From NCBI RefSeq assembly GCF_009649745.1, contig NZ_WJNG01000017.1, forward strand, positions 59,107-123,106: 64,000 nt of DNA, in the 5' to 3' direction. Shown here piece after piece: positions 44,398 through 52,827 of the stretch. Origin of the DNA: Aquibacillus halophilus (GTDB lineage: Bacteria; Bacillota; Bacilli; Bacillales; Amphibacillaceae). The position numbers and the translations under genes were made by a program. The notes below the pieces were generated by a model that saw only the letters and a list, made by a program, of their open reading frames with translations, made no database searches and had not been told where the DNA came from. Each line of letters opens with the position of its first letter. Within the stretch, counting starts at the first letter, position 1.

Positions 44398-44577
44398 AAA
44401 AAAACCCTCCTAGTGGGAGGGTGAAGACACTATGAGAACATAGTGGTATACTCACCCTCGAATTTTTATCAAAATACCAACAAAAATTCAGGGTGGGAAT
44501 CGAACCCACTAGGACCAGTAAAACTGGTGGCGCACCATTTGCCTTCCCTGAAACGTAAAAACAATCTATCGTATAAG
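44398..44577 (-). ncRNA. Structured leader with tRNA-like domain and switchable SD hairpin
   Basis: In minus-strand order: a tRNA-like fold (about 44553-44486) with a 7-bp acceptor-like helix TTCAGGG/CCCTGAA, a D-like arm with a GG loop, a hairpin ACCAG-TTTTA-CTGGT where an anticodon arm would be, and a canonical T arm GTGGG-TTCGATT-CCCAC. Next is an 8-bp helix GAATTTTT/AAAAATTC, then GAGGGTGA/TCACCCTC enclosing CACTATG-TTCT-CATAGTG, then ACCCTCC-CACTA-GGAGGGT with T7 directly before the ATG. The last two helices share bases and cannot coexist. TCCTAGTGGG of the T-arm region is also complementary to CCCACTAGGA, which includes part of the SD. Confidence 0.65.
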
Positions 44578-44584
44578 CTATAGA

Positions 44585-44613
44585 ATTATATCTATAATCG
44601 AACCTTGATTAAA
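44585..44613 (-). promoter_or_regulatory. Predicted promoter of the GNAT leader
   Basis: TTTAAT, 17 bp, TATAAT (44590-44585) on the minus strand, which gives a leader of about 180 nt. The remaining stretch to 44793 holds only an ACAAAAATT/AATTTTTGT hairpin (about 44672-44707), a likely terminator for yfhF. Confidence 0.5.
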
Positions 44614-44793
44614 CATCGAATTCAAATTAATATTTCACATCATATAATACACAATAGTAAGCTAAATGGGAACAAAAATTTTCACTAAAACTTCGACAAT
44701 TTTTGTTAACTAATATGCACGAATTTTCTGAAGTTTATTCACTGTTTAAAAGCCTTTTTATCTTACTCAACTACTCGGTATTTTATGATGAAT

Positions 44794-45690
44794 TTACAGA
44801 ATATTTTCCAGTGCATCCTCCAACGTTGGATAGTTAAATGAATAGTGTTGTAGGGTAGCTTTTTCTGGTATAACATGTTGCCCTTTTAGTACTAGCATAC
44901 TCATATCACCAAGCACAGTTTTCATTGCAAATGATGGAGCAGGTAACCAATATGGGCGATGCATTACCTTTGCAATCATCTGACTGAATTCCTTGTTTCT
45001 AACAGGATTAGGTGCTACGGCATTCAAGGCACCTTCGATTTGGTTATTATTGATAGCAAAAAGGATCAGACCGACTACATCACTTATATGGATCCATGAC
45101 ATCCACTGTTGTCCTGTCCCGACCTTGCCACCAACCATTAACTTAAAGGGCATTGTCATCATTGGTAAGGCTCCTTCAGAACCCAAAATAATTCCGAATC
45201 TGGCATATACCGTTCTTACACCATAAGACTCTGCAGCCTTAGCGGTTTGTTCCCACTTTTTTGTAACATGTGCTAAGAAGTCATCTCCTGAAGCAGTAGT
45301 GTTTTCTGTGAAGGAATCTGTTGTAGAAGTACCATAGTAACCAATAGCAGATGCGTTAACTAATACCTGTGGCTTTTTTTCCATCTGTTTAATAAGATCA
45401 ACCACATTCTCAGTGGCTTTGATTCGGCTAGAAAGAATACGGTCCTTTTTAGTTTTTGTCCAGTAGCCAAATAAAGAATCACCTGCCAGGTTAACTATTG
45501 CATCTAATTGTGGTAGTTCTTGCTCTGGATGATATTCTTCCTTTAACCAACCAACATATCTAACTTGGCTTGTGTCTTGATGGCGCTCTGGTGAACGAGT
45601 TAAGATATAGACATCGTGTTTTTGTTTTACTAGCTCATCGGTCAATTGTTTACCAACAAAGCCAGTGCCTCCTGTAATTGCAATTTTCAT
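44794..45690 (-). CDS. yfhF: TIGR01777-type NAD-dependent epimerase (YfhF)
   Basis: A 298-aa SDR-fold protein: NAD loop TGGTGFVGK, NLAGDSLFGYWTKTKKDRILSSR, SAIGYYGTS (active-site Tyr region), RFGIILGSEGA and a C-terminal DUF1731 domain ending in LEDALENIL. The substrate is unknown. The start is ATG at 45690 because GGGAGG precedes it and the Rossmann fold begins at once; longer frames add a non-conserved tail. The yfhE-yfhF-recX neighbourhood matches B. subtilis. Confidence 0.88.
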   Translation of the reverse strand: MKIAITGGTGFVGKQLTDELVKQKHDVYILTRSPERHQDTSQVRYVGWLKEEYHPEQELPQLDAIVNLAGDSLFGYWTKTKKDRILSSRIKATENVVDLIKQMEKKPQVLVNASAIGYYGTSTTDSFTENTTASGDDFLAHVTKKWEQTAKAAESYGVRTVYARFGIILGSEGALPMMTMPFKLMVGGKVGTGQQWMSWIHISDVVGLILFAINNNQIEGALNAVAPNPVRNKEFSQMIAKVMHRPYWLPAPSFAMKTVLGDMSMLVLKGQHVIPEKATLQHYSFNYPTLEDALENIL

Positions 45691-45803
45691 TTTATAACCT
45701 CCCGTAAATTCATTAAAAATCAATACTATTTTATAAGCAAATTTTTTCATCTAGAGATGAATCGTTTTCTATCAATATTGCTAGTCTTTCGTGTTAAAAT
45801 AAA

Positions 45804-46452
45804 GGCTGTATTCTAAAAAGATTGCTTTTGACAATTCATAACCTCGACGTAACTGTCGTGTTTTTTCCTAACTATCTTTTATAAGATGAGTGGTAATTCA
45901 TCGCTGCGGAAAAATACTCCCTTTCCATGGGGAACGCTTCAGCCTCCTCGCGAGCCAAAAGCGCTCACTGTGGGGTCTTCAGACTGTTCCTTTCCCATAG
46001 GACCAGAAATGACATCCGTGAATTTGCAACACACGAAGAAAATTGCCTTATATTTTCGAGGAGTGTCGTATTTTTCCGCAGCTTAGAATAGCTTTCTATT
46101 CGATGGTGGAAATGTCCGTGAACCTTAGTGACTACGGGTCCTAGTATCGATAATTAGAACACCACTTCTAGTGAAGGCAGAATACGTAGACTCCTCGAAA
46201 ATACAGTTCGATTTTCTTCGTGCGATGTATTGCTACGAAGCATTCCTTGTCCTGTGGGAACAGCGCGTTCCGAAGACCCCGGAAGAAGCGTTCTTTTGGG
46301 CCTGCGGTTACTCGGCCCATCGAAAACATTTGCTTCTGAGGAGGCTGAGGTCGTGCCCACGGAAAGCGAAGTATTCTGCCGAAGCGGTTGTATAGCTGTA
46401 GCAGCAGATGGTAAGGAAATCCTAAGCAAAAATTACGTCGCATTTTTTAGCA
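45804..46452 (+). repeat. Mosaic intergenic repeat R6 (module C forward, module B inverted)
   Basis: Lies between divergent yfhF and recX. Left arm GGCTGTATTCTAAAAAG, CTTTTGACA, CGACGTAACT; right arm ATTACGTCGCATTTTTT. Module C (about 45895-46085) holds a 60-bp micro-insertion (46003-46062) identical to that in R4. Inverted module B (about 46171-46395) holds a related 58-bp insertion (46196-46253). The four overlapping short frames seen here are repeat artefacts. Confidence 0.85.
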
Positions 46453-46507
46453 ATAGAAACAATCTATACAAAAAAAGCCTAAAATGAAAAGTAAAGGGGT
46501 GAGTAAT

Positions 46508-47317
46508 GTGGCAGTAATATCCCGAATCACTACACAAAAGAAAAACAAACATAGATATAACATTTTCCTGAAAAATGGCCAGAGTGAAGACTACGGCTTT
46601 AGCGTTGACGAAGATATTTTAATTCAGTTTCATCTTCGTAAAGGGCTGGAATTGGACAAGGAAACGACCGAACAACTCCTCAAAAAAGATTCCATACATA
46701 AGACTTATTCCCTAACAATAAACTTTTTAAGCTACCGAATGCGCTCAACGAAGGAAATAAGAGAATATCTAATTAAAAAAGAAGTTGAACAAGAACAAAT
46801 AGAGGTAGTAATCAAACGGCTACTTTCAGAAGGGTTACTAAACGATAAGGAATTTGCTGAGGCGTTAGTTCGTACTCGAGTTCAAACAACTAGTAAAGGC
46901 CCTATGTTAGTAAAGAAAGAGTTAATAGACAAAGGTATATTAATGACTGTTGCAGATGAAGCACTATCCTTTTACACTTACGAAGATCAATTTGAAAAAG
47001 CAACGAAGTGGTTAGAGAAAAAGATCAGAAGTAGTGGTAAAAAGTCTTTTAGACAACAGGTTCAAAGCATACAACAGACATTAATGCAAAAAGGATTTAC
47101 CCAAGATATTATTAAGGATGTTCTAGCTAATATTGAAGATGAGAAAGATGACAGTGAAGAATGGGATGCAATTGTCTATCAAGGCGAAAAATTAGTAAGA
47201 AAATATGAGAAAAAGTTTGAAGGAAGTGAACTGAAACAAAAAGTTAAAGCGACTTTGTATCGTAAGGGCTTTAATTTCGAATTGATGGATCGGTTTATTG
47301 ATGAGTATTTACAATAG
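46508..47317 (+). CDS. recX: RecX, modulator of RecA
   Basis: A 269-aa protein of the long Bacillus RecX type, made of three-helix repeats (LSYRMRSTKEIREYLIKKEV ... VIKRLLSEGLLNDKEFAEALVRTRV). It binds RecA filaments and adjusts their activity. The start is GTG at 46508, as AAAGGGGTGA precedes it; the ATG at 46484 lies upstream of that site. R6 supplies the upstream region, so its promoter may lie in or next to the repeat. Confidence 0.92.
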   Translation: MAVISRITTQKKNKHRYNIFLKNGQSEDYGFSVDEDILIQFHLRKGLELDKETTEQLLKKDSIHKTYSLTINFLSYRMRSTKEIREYLIKKEVEQEQIEVVIKRLLSEGLLNDKEFAEALVRTRVQTTSKGPMLVKKELIDKGILMTVADEALSFYTYEDQFEKATKWLEKKIRSSGKKSFRQQVQSIQQTLMQKGFTQDIIKDVLANIEDEKDDSEEWDAIVYQGEKLVRKYEKKFEGSELKQKVKATLYRKGFNFELMDRFIDEYLQ

Positions 47318-47320
47318 TAA

Positions 47321-47346
47321 GCGCGCGACAAGATATCGCGCGCACT
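47321..47346 (+). terminator. Terminator hairpin after recX
   Basis: GCGCGCGA pairs with TCGCGCGC. It is flanked by AAG/CTT but has no strong T run on the plus strand, so activity is uncertain. Confidence 0.55.
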
Positions 47347-47354
47347 TAAAAAAA

Positions 47355-48146
47355 TTAAAAAAGACCCTTTTGCTTTAAGTCATTGATTGCATCATAAACA
47401 TTTTCAACGACATTAGATGCTTTTGCCTTAACTTCAGGTAGGGCACTGGACATCGCGTAGCTGTGTGGTGTCATTTCCAGCATAGGGATGTCATTGTGTG
47501 AGTCACCAATGACAGCTATTTCACTTGCTTCTAAATTAAGCTTGTCAATTAAATGGGTGAGCCCTAGTGCTTTACTAATTCCCTTTGGAACAAAATCAAC
47601 ACAATATTTATCAGACAAATAACTTTCCATTTCCTGTCCAAGTTCCTGATTAACTATATCTTTAATCTTTACTATTTGATCTGTCTCGCCAATAATATTA
47701 AATTTAACTGGAAATACAGTACTTCCGTAGTGATCAGCTACATCTTTAAATTCTATAATAGGAAAATATGCTAATTTTTCAAATTGTTCGAGTAGGGGTG
47801 TTCTCTCGGTTACATAAACTTCATCTGCAGTCGTAATAGAGTAGAAGTCGGAATGAGTTGAAAGTGTCTGGTGAATTCTTTTACTAAGATCATCTGTGAA
47901 GGTCTCGGAGAAGATTAGCTTTCCTGTTTTATCAAAAACAAATCCACCATTTTGGCTGACTCTATGACCGGTTTGTTCCATCATTTTAAGGATTTCAACA
48001 ATATCGCGATCCATTCTGCCAGTTGCTACTGCAAATTCCACTCCACTTTCAATGAGAGTTTGGATTGAACGTTTATTCTCTTCTTTAACAGTATGATGGT
48101 TTTCTAATAAAGTACCATCAAGATCAGTTACAAATAATTTAAGCAT
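47355..48146 (-). CDS. Cof-type HAD hydrolase
   Basis: A 263-aa phosphatase with the HAD nucleophile motif FVTDLDGTLL, motif II VATGR, and motif IV GDSHNDIPML; the type IIB cap lies between. Substrates are usually sugar phosphates or FMN-like molecules. It is convergent with recX. Confidence 0.88.
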   Translation of the reverse strand: MLKLFVTDLDGTLLENHHTVKEENKRSIQTLIESGVEFAVATGRMDRDIVEILKMMEQTGHRVSQNGGFVFDKTGKLIFSETFTDDLSKRIHQTLSTHSDFYSITTADEVYVTERTPLLEQFEKLAYFPIIEFKDVADHYGSTVFPVKFNIIGETDQIVKIKDIVNQELGQEMESYLSDKYCVDFVPKGISKALGLTHLIDKLNLEASEIAVIGDSHNDIPMLEMTPHSYAMSSALPEVKAKASNVVENVYDAINDLKQKGLF

Positions 48147-48273
48147 TTAATTACCCCTTTAAGTTAGCCTTTGGACAAGATACATAGCTGTATTATACAC
48201 TTACTGCATTAATGAAAAAAGATTAAAGGCTGTAAGCGATACTAAAAAAGAATGTATGAAGGAGTTTTTTAAA

Positions 48274-48609
48274 ATGGAGATAAGATATAGTGAATTATCA
48301 GTAGAACAATTGAGAGAAGAGGTCGCCAAACTCAAAGAGAAAGCCCAAAAAGCTGAGCAAATGGGGAATGTGAGTGAGTACGCTATTTACGAAAGAAAAG
48401 TTCAGATGGCACTCGCCTATATGTTGAACCCCGGAGAATTTAAAACTGGTGAAATATATGAAATTGACGGAGATCCGGGTCAAACATTTGAAATCACTTA
48501 TATAAATGGTGTGTTTGCATGGGGGCATCGGATTAATTTGCTAGGACAAAAATATGAAACAGAAGAAGCTATGCCAATTTCTATTTTTGGAAAAAAGGTA
48601 CAGTCCTAA
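48274..48609 (+). CDS. yfhH: YfhH (DUF1811) protein
   Basis: A 111-aa protein: an N-terminal helical pair (MEIRYSELSVEQLREEVAKL) and a C-terminal beta barrel (GEIYEIDGDPGQTFEITYINGVFAWGHRIN), as in the solved YfhH fold. The function is unknown. The start is ATG at 48274; the ATG at 48256 lies before the AAGGAG site. It keeps its place after recX. Confidence 0.9.
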   Translation: MEIRYSELSVEQLREEVAKLKEKAQKAEQMGNVSEYAIYERKVQMALAYMLNPGEFKTGEIYEIDGDPGQTFEITYINGVFAWGHRINLLGQKYETEEAMPISIFGKKVQS

Positions 48610-48625
48610 ACAAAGGACTGTACCT
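48597..48625. terminator. Bidirectional terminator after yfhH
   Basis: GGTACAGTCCT pairs with AGGACTGTACC (11 bp, perfect). It overlaps the yfhH stop codon and faces the minus-strand small genes. Confidence 0.8.
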
Positions 48626-48635
48626 TACTACTTGT

Positions 48636-48800
48636 TTATGCACGTTTATTGGTTTGGACTTCTGTAATAATTTCTGCTTGGCTTTTCTTCGTTTCACCGT
48701 TTACTTGATGACCAGTATGCTTTCGACTAGCCCTTGGTGATTGAAATGGATCTTGATAAAGGTTCGCAAAGAATGGTTTTTGTTGGTTTCCTTTTGCCAT
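48636..48800 (-). CDS. Small protein, tentatively YpzG-like
   Basis: A 54-aa basic protein reading MAKGNQQKPFFANLYQDP, then a KHTGHQVNGETKKSQAEII segment and NKRA. The QVNGET..SQ pattern recalls YpzG-type small proteins of spore formers. GGAGGA precedes the ATG. It lies directly after sspK on the same strand, so a spore role is likely. The family name is uncertain. Confidence 0.6.
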   Translation of the reverse strand: MAKGNQQKPFFANLYQDPFQSPRASRKHTGHQVNGETKKSQAEIITEVQTNKRA

Positions 48801-48820
48801 GGCTGATTCCTCCTAATTAA

Positions 48821-48961
48821 TTAGCGATCGGAAGATTTTTTCATACGCTCTTGGGGATCAGTATTCGTAGTTCCGTCAGCTCGCTGAGGGCTGAATCTCG
48901 CCTTAGCGCGTGGCTCACCGTCCATATTCTTTTCAGGGAAACCTTTCTTTTTGTTACGCAT
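48821..48961 (-). CDS. sspK: Small acid-soluble spore protein SspK
   Basis: A 46-aa protein, MRNKKKGFPEKN and GEPRAKARFSPQRADGT, then PQERMKKSS. It matches SspK in length and in the KGFP, GEPRAK, RADG and PQERM blocks. GGGAGG precedes the ATG. SspK is a minor SASP made in the forespore under sigma-G. Its position between yfhH and yfhJ matches B. subtilis. Confidence 0.88.
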   Translation of the reverse strand: MRNKKKGFPEKNMDGEPRAKARFSPQRADGTTNTDPQERMKKSSDR

Positions 48962-49123
48962 TCGTCCAACCTCCCTGCAGTTTAACATGCACTACTTTAG
49001 GTGGTGCATTTCTTATGATTTACGAAAAACGGATGGATATGTGGTACAATGACATTTAAGTTTTTGGTAAATAGGAAAAACTTATTACTGGTTAAAGATA
49101 AGTAAAAAAGAGGTGAATTAGCC

Positions 49124-49390
49124 ATGCAGGACATTTTTGTACGTCTAGCGGAGCGGCTATATAATTCAAATGAAAAGTTAACTATAGATGAAGCTAGAAC
49201 ATGGGTTGAGTTATTGTGGGAGGATTTTGATACTACCAGGGCAAAGGCTGGTCATGAATATGCGGGGAAAGAAGTTACCGAGCAAATTGTACTTCGTTGG
49301 ATTGACCATTATGGGCCAGATTTACACCAATTTGCAGAGCACAATCCAAAGTATAAAAAGTTATTTGAGAAAGCTAAACGATTACATTAA
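49124..49390 (+). CDS. yfhJ: YfhJ (WVELL domain) protein
   Basis: An 88-aa protein with the WVELLWEDFDTTRAKAGHEY core that defines the WVELL family and conserved IDHYGPDLHQF. The function is unknown. GAGGTGA-type ribosome binding site. A terminator shared with convergent yfhP follows. Confidence 0.88.
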   Translation: MQDIFVRLAERLYNSNEKLTIDEARTWVELLWEDFDTTRAKAGHEYAGKEVTEQIVLRWIDHYGPDLHQFAEHNPKYKKLFEKAKRLH

Positions 49391-49410
49391 AAACTAATAA
49401 GTCAAATTAA

Positions 49411-49442
49411 AAAAGGCTGGCGCATATAGCGCTCAGCCTTAT
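49411..49442. terminator. Bidirectional terminator yfhJ/yfhP
   Basis: AAGGCTGGCGC and GCGCTCAGCCTT pair with one bulge across ATATA. Confidence 0.75.
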
Positions 49443-49450
49443 GTTATTAC

Positions 49451-50443
49451 TTATACTGGTGGAGGACTTTCGTCGACAAGTAGTTTACTTTGAAGCTTCT
49501 GTTCAGAAAAAATCCAACCAGTATAGGAACTCATAATCCTCATGTTGTCATCAATTTGAACGACAGCTACGAAAGGATAATGGTCTCTAGATCTATATCT
49601 CAGATCAATAAACCTGACTTCGGTAAAGTCGTCATAGTTATTAATTTCCCAGCGATATACTGGAGAAAAAGATAGGAAAGCAGATATATTTTTATCTTCT
49701 TTTGCCATATCAATGATCTCATTGTTTGGTAAAGGCACCCTTTCAAACTCATCGACAATTTCAATATGGCCATTATCAGCACTACCAACATAGAAATTAT
49801 TCGTTGTTGTTATCGCTAAGCGCCATATATTGTGTCTCAATGTTGGTGATGTTGCAATTTGTTCGATATCAGGAAAATGCTGATTAATTTTCTTTACTAT
49901 TTCACGTTTATCTAAATATCGCTTGATATAATATAGTAGGATAATAAAATAAATTGTCAGCCAGGTGAAACCTGGATTAGCTCCCAGTAACCAAGCGATA
50001 ATACCGACTATATGCATCGAAAAGATATAGGGGTCAAACGTATTAATGAAACCATATGCAACCCACCTACGGGTAAAGGGTCGATATGCCTGTGTTCCAT
50101 ATGCATTAAAAACATCAACTAACACATGTAAAATAACTGCTAAGAACGTCCATAGCCATAAGTGAAGAAAACTTACTTCTGGTGTCAGAGCATAGATGAT
50201 TCCTGCTAGTCCAACACCCCATAGTGCTACAGCTGGCATGGAATGAGTAATTCCTCGGTGATGTCGTAAATAAACAGCGTTATTCTTAAGTTTTAAAACG
50301 GTATCGAAATCAGGTGCATGTGAACCCAACACTGTACCGATCATTATTGCGTTAAATAAAGTAGGATCATTTTGAACTGCGGGATCAAGAGTGGCTATTC
50401 CACCTAAAGCAACCCCCATAACGATATGGGTTCCTGTATCCAT
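49451..50443 (-). CDS. yfhP: YfhP, membrane-bound metal-dependent hydrolase (DUF457/YdjM-like)
   Basis: A 330-aa protein. The N-terminal half has about four membrane helices and metal-ligand motifs THIVMGVALGG, GSHAPDFD and RHHRGITHS, the YdjM/LexA-regulated hydrolase pattern. The C-terminal 160 residues are soluble and beta-rich. In B. subtilis YfhP is linked to control of yfhQRSP neighbours and surfactin immunity; the role here is unproven. It is divergent from mutY. Confidence 0.87.
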   Translation of the reverse strand: MDTGTHIVMGVALGGIATLDPAVQNDPTLFNAIMIGTVLGSHAPDFDTVLKLKNNAVYLRHHRGITHSMPAVALWGVGLAGIIYALTPEVSFLHLWLWTFLAVILHVLVDVFNAYGTQAYRPFTRRWVAYGFINTFDPYIFSMHIVGIIAWLLGANPGFTWLTIYFIILLYYIKRYLDKREIVKKINQHFPDIEQIATSPTLRHNIWRLAITTTNNFYVGSADNGHIEIVDEFERVPLPNNEIIDMAKEDKNISAFLSFSPVYRWEINNYDDFTEVRFIDLRYRSRDHYPFVAVVQIDDNMRIMSSYTGWIFSEQKLQSKLLVDESPPPV

Positions 50444-50545
50444 TCAAGTGGGTCCTCCTTTTTTAGAAATTTTTTTTTGATATTGGCCAGTTTTCTTTAT
50501 TTACATTCTGGCATAAAATTATTGTATTACGAAGGATGAAGCATT

Positions 50546-51628
50546 ATGAAAAATAATCCGCTAAATGATTATTTGAAAAACTTTAAAATAGAAGCGTTCC
50601 AACATGACCTAATCGATTGGTTTCAAAAGGAACAACGTGATCTACCTTGGCGCCAAGATAAAGATCCTTATAAAATATGGGTTTCTGAAATAATGCTTCA
50701 ACAAACGAAGGTAGATACGGTCATTCCTTATTTTAACCAGTTTATTGAAAAATTCCCTACCTTAGTTGACCTTGCAGATGCAAACGAACAAGAAGTTTTA
50801 AAAGCATGGGAGGGTTTAGGTTACTATTCCCGTGCTAGGAACTTACAAAACGCAGTTCGTGAAGTTGTTACTTCTTATGATAGCAAAATACCGCAAGAAT
50901 CCAAGCAACTCGCCTTATTAAAAGGTGTAGGACCTTACACTAAGGGTGCAATTTTAAGTATTGCGTATGATATACCTGAACCAGCAGTTGATGGTAATGT
51001 CATGCGAGTTTTTTCTCGCCTACTTATGATTGACCATGATATTTCTAAGCAAAGTGTAAGGCGCTTGTTTGAGCAATGTGTTAGTGAGACGATTTCTCAA
51101 GATAATCCATCTGCTTTTAACCAAGGATTAATGGAATTGGGTGCGCTCATTTGTACGCCGAAAAAACCTTCTTGCATGTTATGTCCCGTTCAAGAGCATT
51201 GCAAAGCATATCATAATGGGGTTCAAGAACAGCTGCCAGTCAAGACAAAGAAAAAGAAGCAAAAAGAGATTCCATATCTTGTCTTTGTTATTCAAGATGA
51301 TCAGGGTAATATCCTTATCGAGCAGCGACCCGAAGAAGGACTACTCGCTAATATGTGGCAATTTCCTATGATTCCTTTGTTTGAAGTAGATTTGGAGCAT
51401 AGCGTTAATTGGATTGAGCAAAAGTATGGAATTAAAGTTTCTGTTGAAAATAATTTAGAGCAAATTAAACATGTCTTTTCACATTTAATTTGGCAATTAG
51501 GTGTGTACAAGGCGGGTTTGGTAAGCGGCAATCTATCAGAAAAAAACGCAGTGTTAGTACCAAAGAATGAATTGGCCAATTACCCGTTTCCTGTTTCTCA
51601 TCAAAAAATTTTAAAACACCTTATATAA
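50546..51628 (+). CDS. mutY: Adenine DNA glycosylase MutY
   Basis: A 360-aa protein that removes adenine opposite 8-oxoguanine. Helix-hairpin-helix LKGVGPYTKGAI, catalytic Asp in AVDGNVMRVFSR, the [4Fe-4S] cluster C-x6-C-x2-C-x5-C (CTPKKPSCMLCPVQEHC), then a NUDIX-like C-terminal 8-oxoG recognition domain starting at about residue 230 (EIPYLVFVIQDDQGNILIEQRP). Full length; position next to yfhP is conserved. Confidence 0.95.
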   Translation: MKNNPLNDYLKNFKIEAFQHDLIDWFQKEQRDLPWRQDKDPYKIWVSEIMLQQTKVDTVIPYFNQFIEKFPTLVDLADANEQEVLKAWEGLGYYSRARNLQNAVREVVTSYDSKIPQESKQLALLKGVGPYTKGAILSIAYDIPEPAVDGNVMRVFSRLLMIDHDISKQSVRRLFEQCVSETISQDNPSAFNQGLMELGALICTPKKPSCMLCPVQEHCKAYHNGVQEQLPVKTKKKKQKEIPYLVFVIQDDQGNILIEQRPEEGLLANMWQFPMIPLFEVDLEHSVNWIEQKYGIKVSVENNLEQIKHVFSHLIWQLGVYKAGLVSGNLSEKNAVLVPKNELANYPFPVSHQKILKHLI

Positions 51629-51776
51629 TTTTGTGTATCTATTAGTTATTTTGGGATATTATTAATAAGTTTATTCCCTGTAAGATAAGTAAGATGAAAA
51701 GGAAATATTTTCCGCATTTCATTTTGGATAACTTCATTTGAGTTGGACAAATTAATGTATGCGGAGGTGATATGCG

Positions 51777-51971
51777 ATGGCTAAAAACAACCAGCCAAAC
51801 AAAACTGTTGCAGGAACTAACGTTCAGAAAGTAAGACAACAAAATCAACAGGCTGCTCAAGGTCAACAAGCTAATCAAGGCCAACAGCAGTTTGGAACAG
51901 AATTTGCTTCTGAGACTAACGCTCAGGAAGTAAGAAAACAAAACCAAAAGTCTCAACAAAAGAAAAGCTAA
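51777..51971 (+). CDS. sspE: Gamma-type small acid-soluble spore protein
   Basis: A 64-aa Gln/Asn-rich protein with two related repeats (TNVQKVRQQNQQA and TNAQEVRKQNQKS) and the protease site FGTEFASET. It is an amino-acid reserve degraded by Gpr at germination and is not DNA-binding. GGAGGTGAT precedes the ATG. Forespore sigma-G control is expected from the family; no clear promoter was picked. Confidence 0.95.
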   Translation: MAKNNQPNKTVAGTNVQKVRQQNQQAAQGQQANQGQQQFGTEFASETNAQEVRKQNQKSQQKKS

Positions 51972-51996
51972 GTAACACCCCCGAATAATTTTCAAA

Positions 51997-52035
51997 GAAA
52001 GGAGCTCTCCTCAAACGATGGAGTGCTCCTTTCTT
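51997..52035 (+). terminator. Terminator of sspE
   Basis: GAAAGGAGC pairs with GCTCCTTTC; the loop carries a further CTCC/GGAG pairing. Confidence 0.78.
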
Positions 52036-52151
52036 ATACTTTTAAATCCTTCTAATATGGTGGCCTATCATTTCCATTTAATAATTATAAAAGTTATAAT
52101 ACATGTTAGAATAATGTATTAATAATTAGTATTTATAGAAAGGAAGATAGG

Positions 52152-52679
52152 ATGGCTGGCCCAGAACCTGGTTCCACAATACAAATTCAAAGCTATAAGC
52201 ACAATGGTCAGCTCCATCGCGTTTGGGAGAATAGCATGGTTTTAAAAGGTACTAGCAACGTGATTATTGGAGCTAATGATAAAACGGTTGTTACGGAAAG
52301 TGATGGCAGAACGTGGATAACTAGAGAACCCGCTATTTGTTACTTCCACTCAAAATATTGGTTTAATGTGATCGGTATGCTACGTAATGAGGGTATTCAT
52401 TATTATTGTAATATAAGCTCCCCGTTCGTATTTGAAGATAAAGTAATTAAATATATCGATTATGATTTGGATATTAAGGTTTTTCCGGATATGACCTACA
52501 CGCTGTTGGATGAGGATGAATACGAATTGCATAGAAAGCAAATGAATTATCCGAGTGTGTTGGATGGTATTTTGAAAAATAACATACAATACTTAGTATA
52601 TTGGGTTAGGCAAAGAAAGGGACCTTTTGCACCAGAGTTTATTGATCAATGGTATGAAAGATTTCTTACTTACCGTTAA
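52152..52679 (+). CDS. ntdP: DUF402 nucleoside tri-/diphosphatase (YgaC/NtdP)
   Basis: A 175-aa DUF402 beta-barrel protein: [42 protein letters not shown] and the metal-binding acidic stretch [13 protein letters not shown]. Family enzymes hydrolyse nucleoside tri- and diphosphates with divalent metal. AAAGGAAGATAG precedes the ATG. Its position before ygaD matches B. subtilis ygaC. Confidence 0.9.
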   Translation: MAGPEPGSTIQIQSYKHNGQLHRVWENSMVLKGTSNVIIGANDKTVVTESDGRTWITREPAICYFHSKYWFNVIGMLRNEGIHYYCNISSPFVFEDKVIKYIDYDLDIKVFPDMTYTLLDEDEYELHRKQMNYPSVLDGILKNNIQYLVYWVRQRKGPFAPEFIDQWYERFLTYR

Positions 52680-52708
52680 TTTATACAGTTATATGTTAGT
52701 ATATAATT

Positions 52709-52737
52709 CCTTGTCCGATTGAGTGACAAGGTTTTTG
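52709..52737 (+). terminator. Terminator of ntdP
   Basis: CCTTGTC pairs with GACAAGG across 9 bases, then TTTTTG. Confidence 0.82.
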
Positions 52738-52827
52738 TATTTAAGGTAATGAGTTTCATTAAGTATTAGAATTTTATAAAGTTGGTGACCAATTACTTGT
52801 GTAGTTGACAACAAGGGGAGTGACGTC

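Noticed and set aside
44404..44459. T-box riboswitch for the GNAT gene
   Set aside because: AGGGTG and a GTC before the terminator recall T-box leaders, but the core UGGNACCGCG is absent and no Stem I specifier loop is seen.
44486..44553. Calling the GNAT leader domain a functional tRNA gene
   Set aside because: The anticodon hairpin loop has 5 bases, no CCA follows, and the segment is embedded in a leader with a switchable SD hairpin.
45886..46487. Four overlapping short frames in R6, with similar ones in R1, R3, R4, R5 and R7
   Set aside because: They follow the repeat modules, occur in both strands and several frames, and lack ribosome binding sites.
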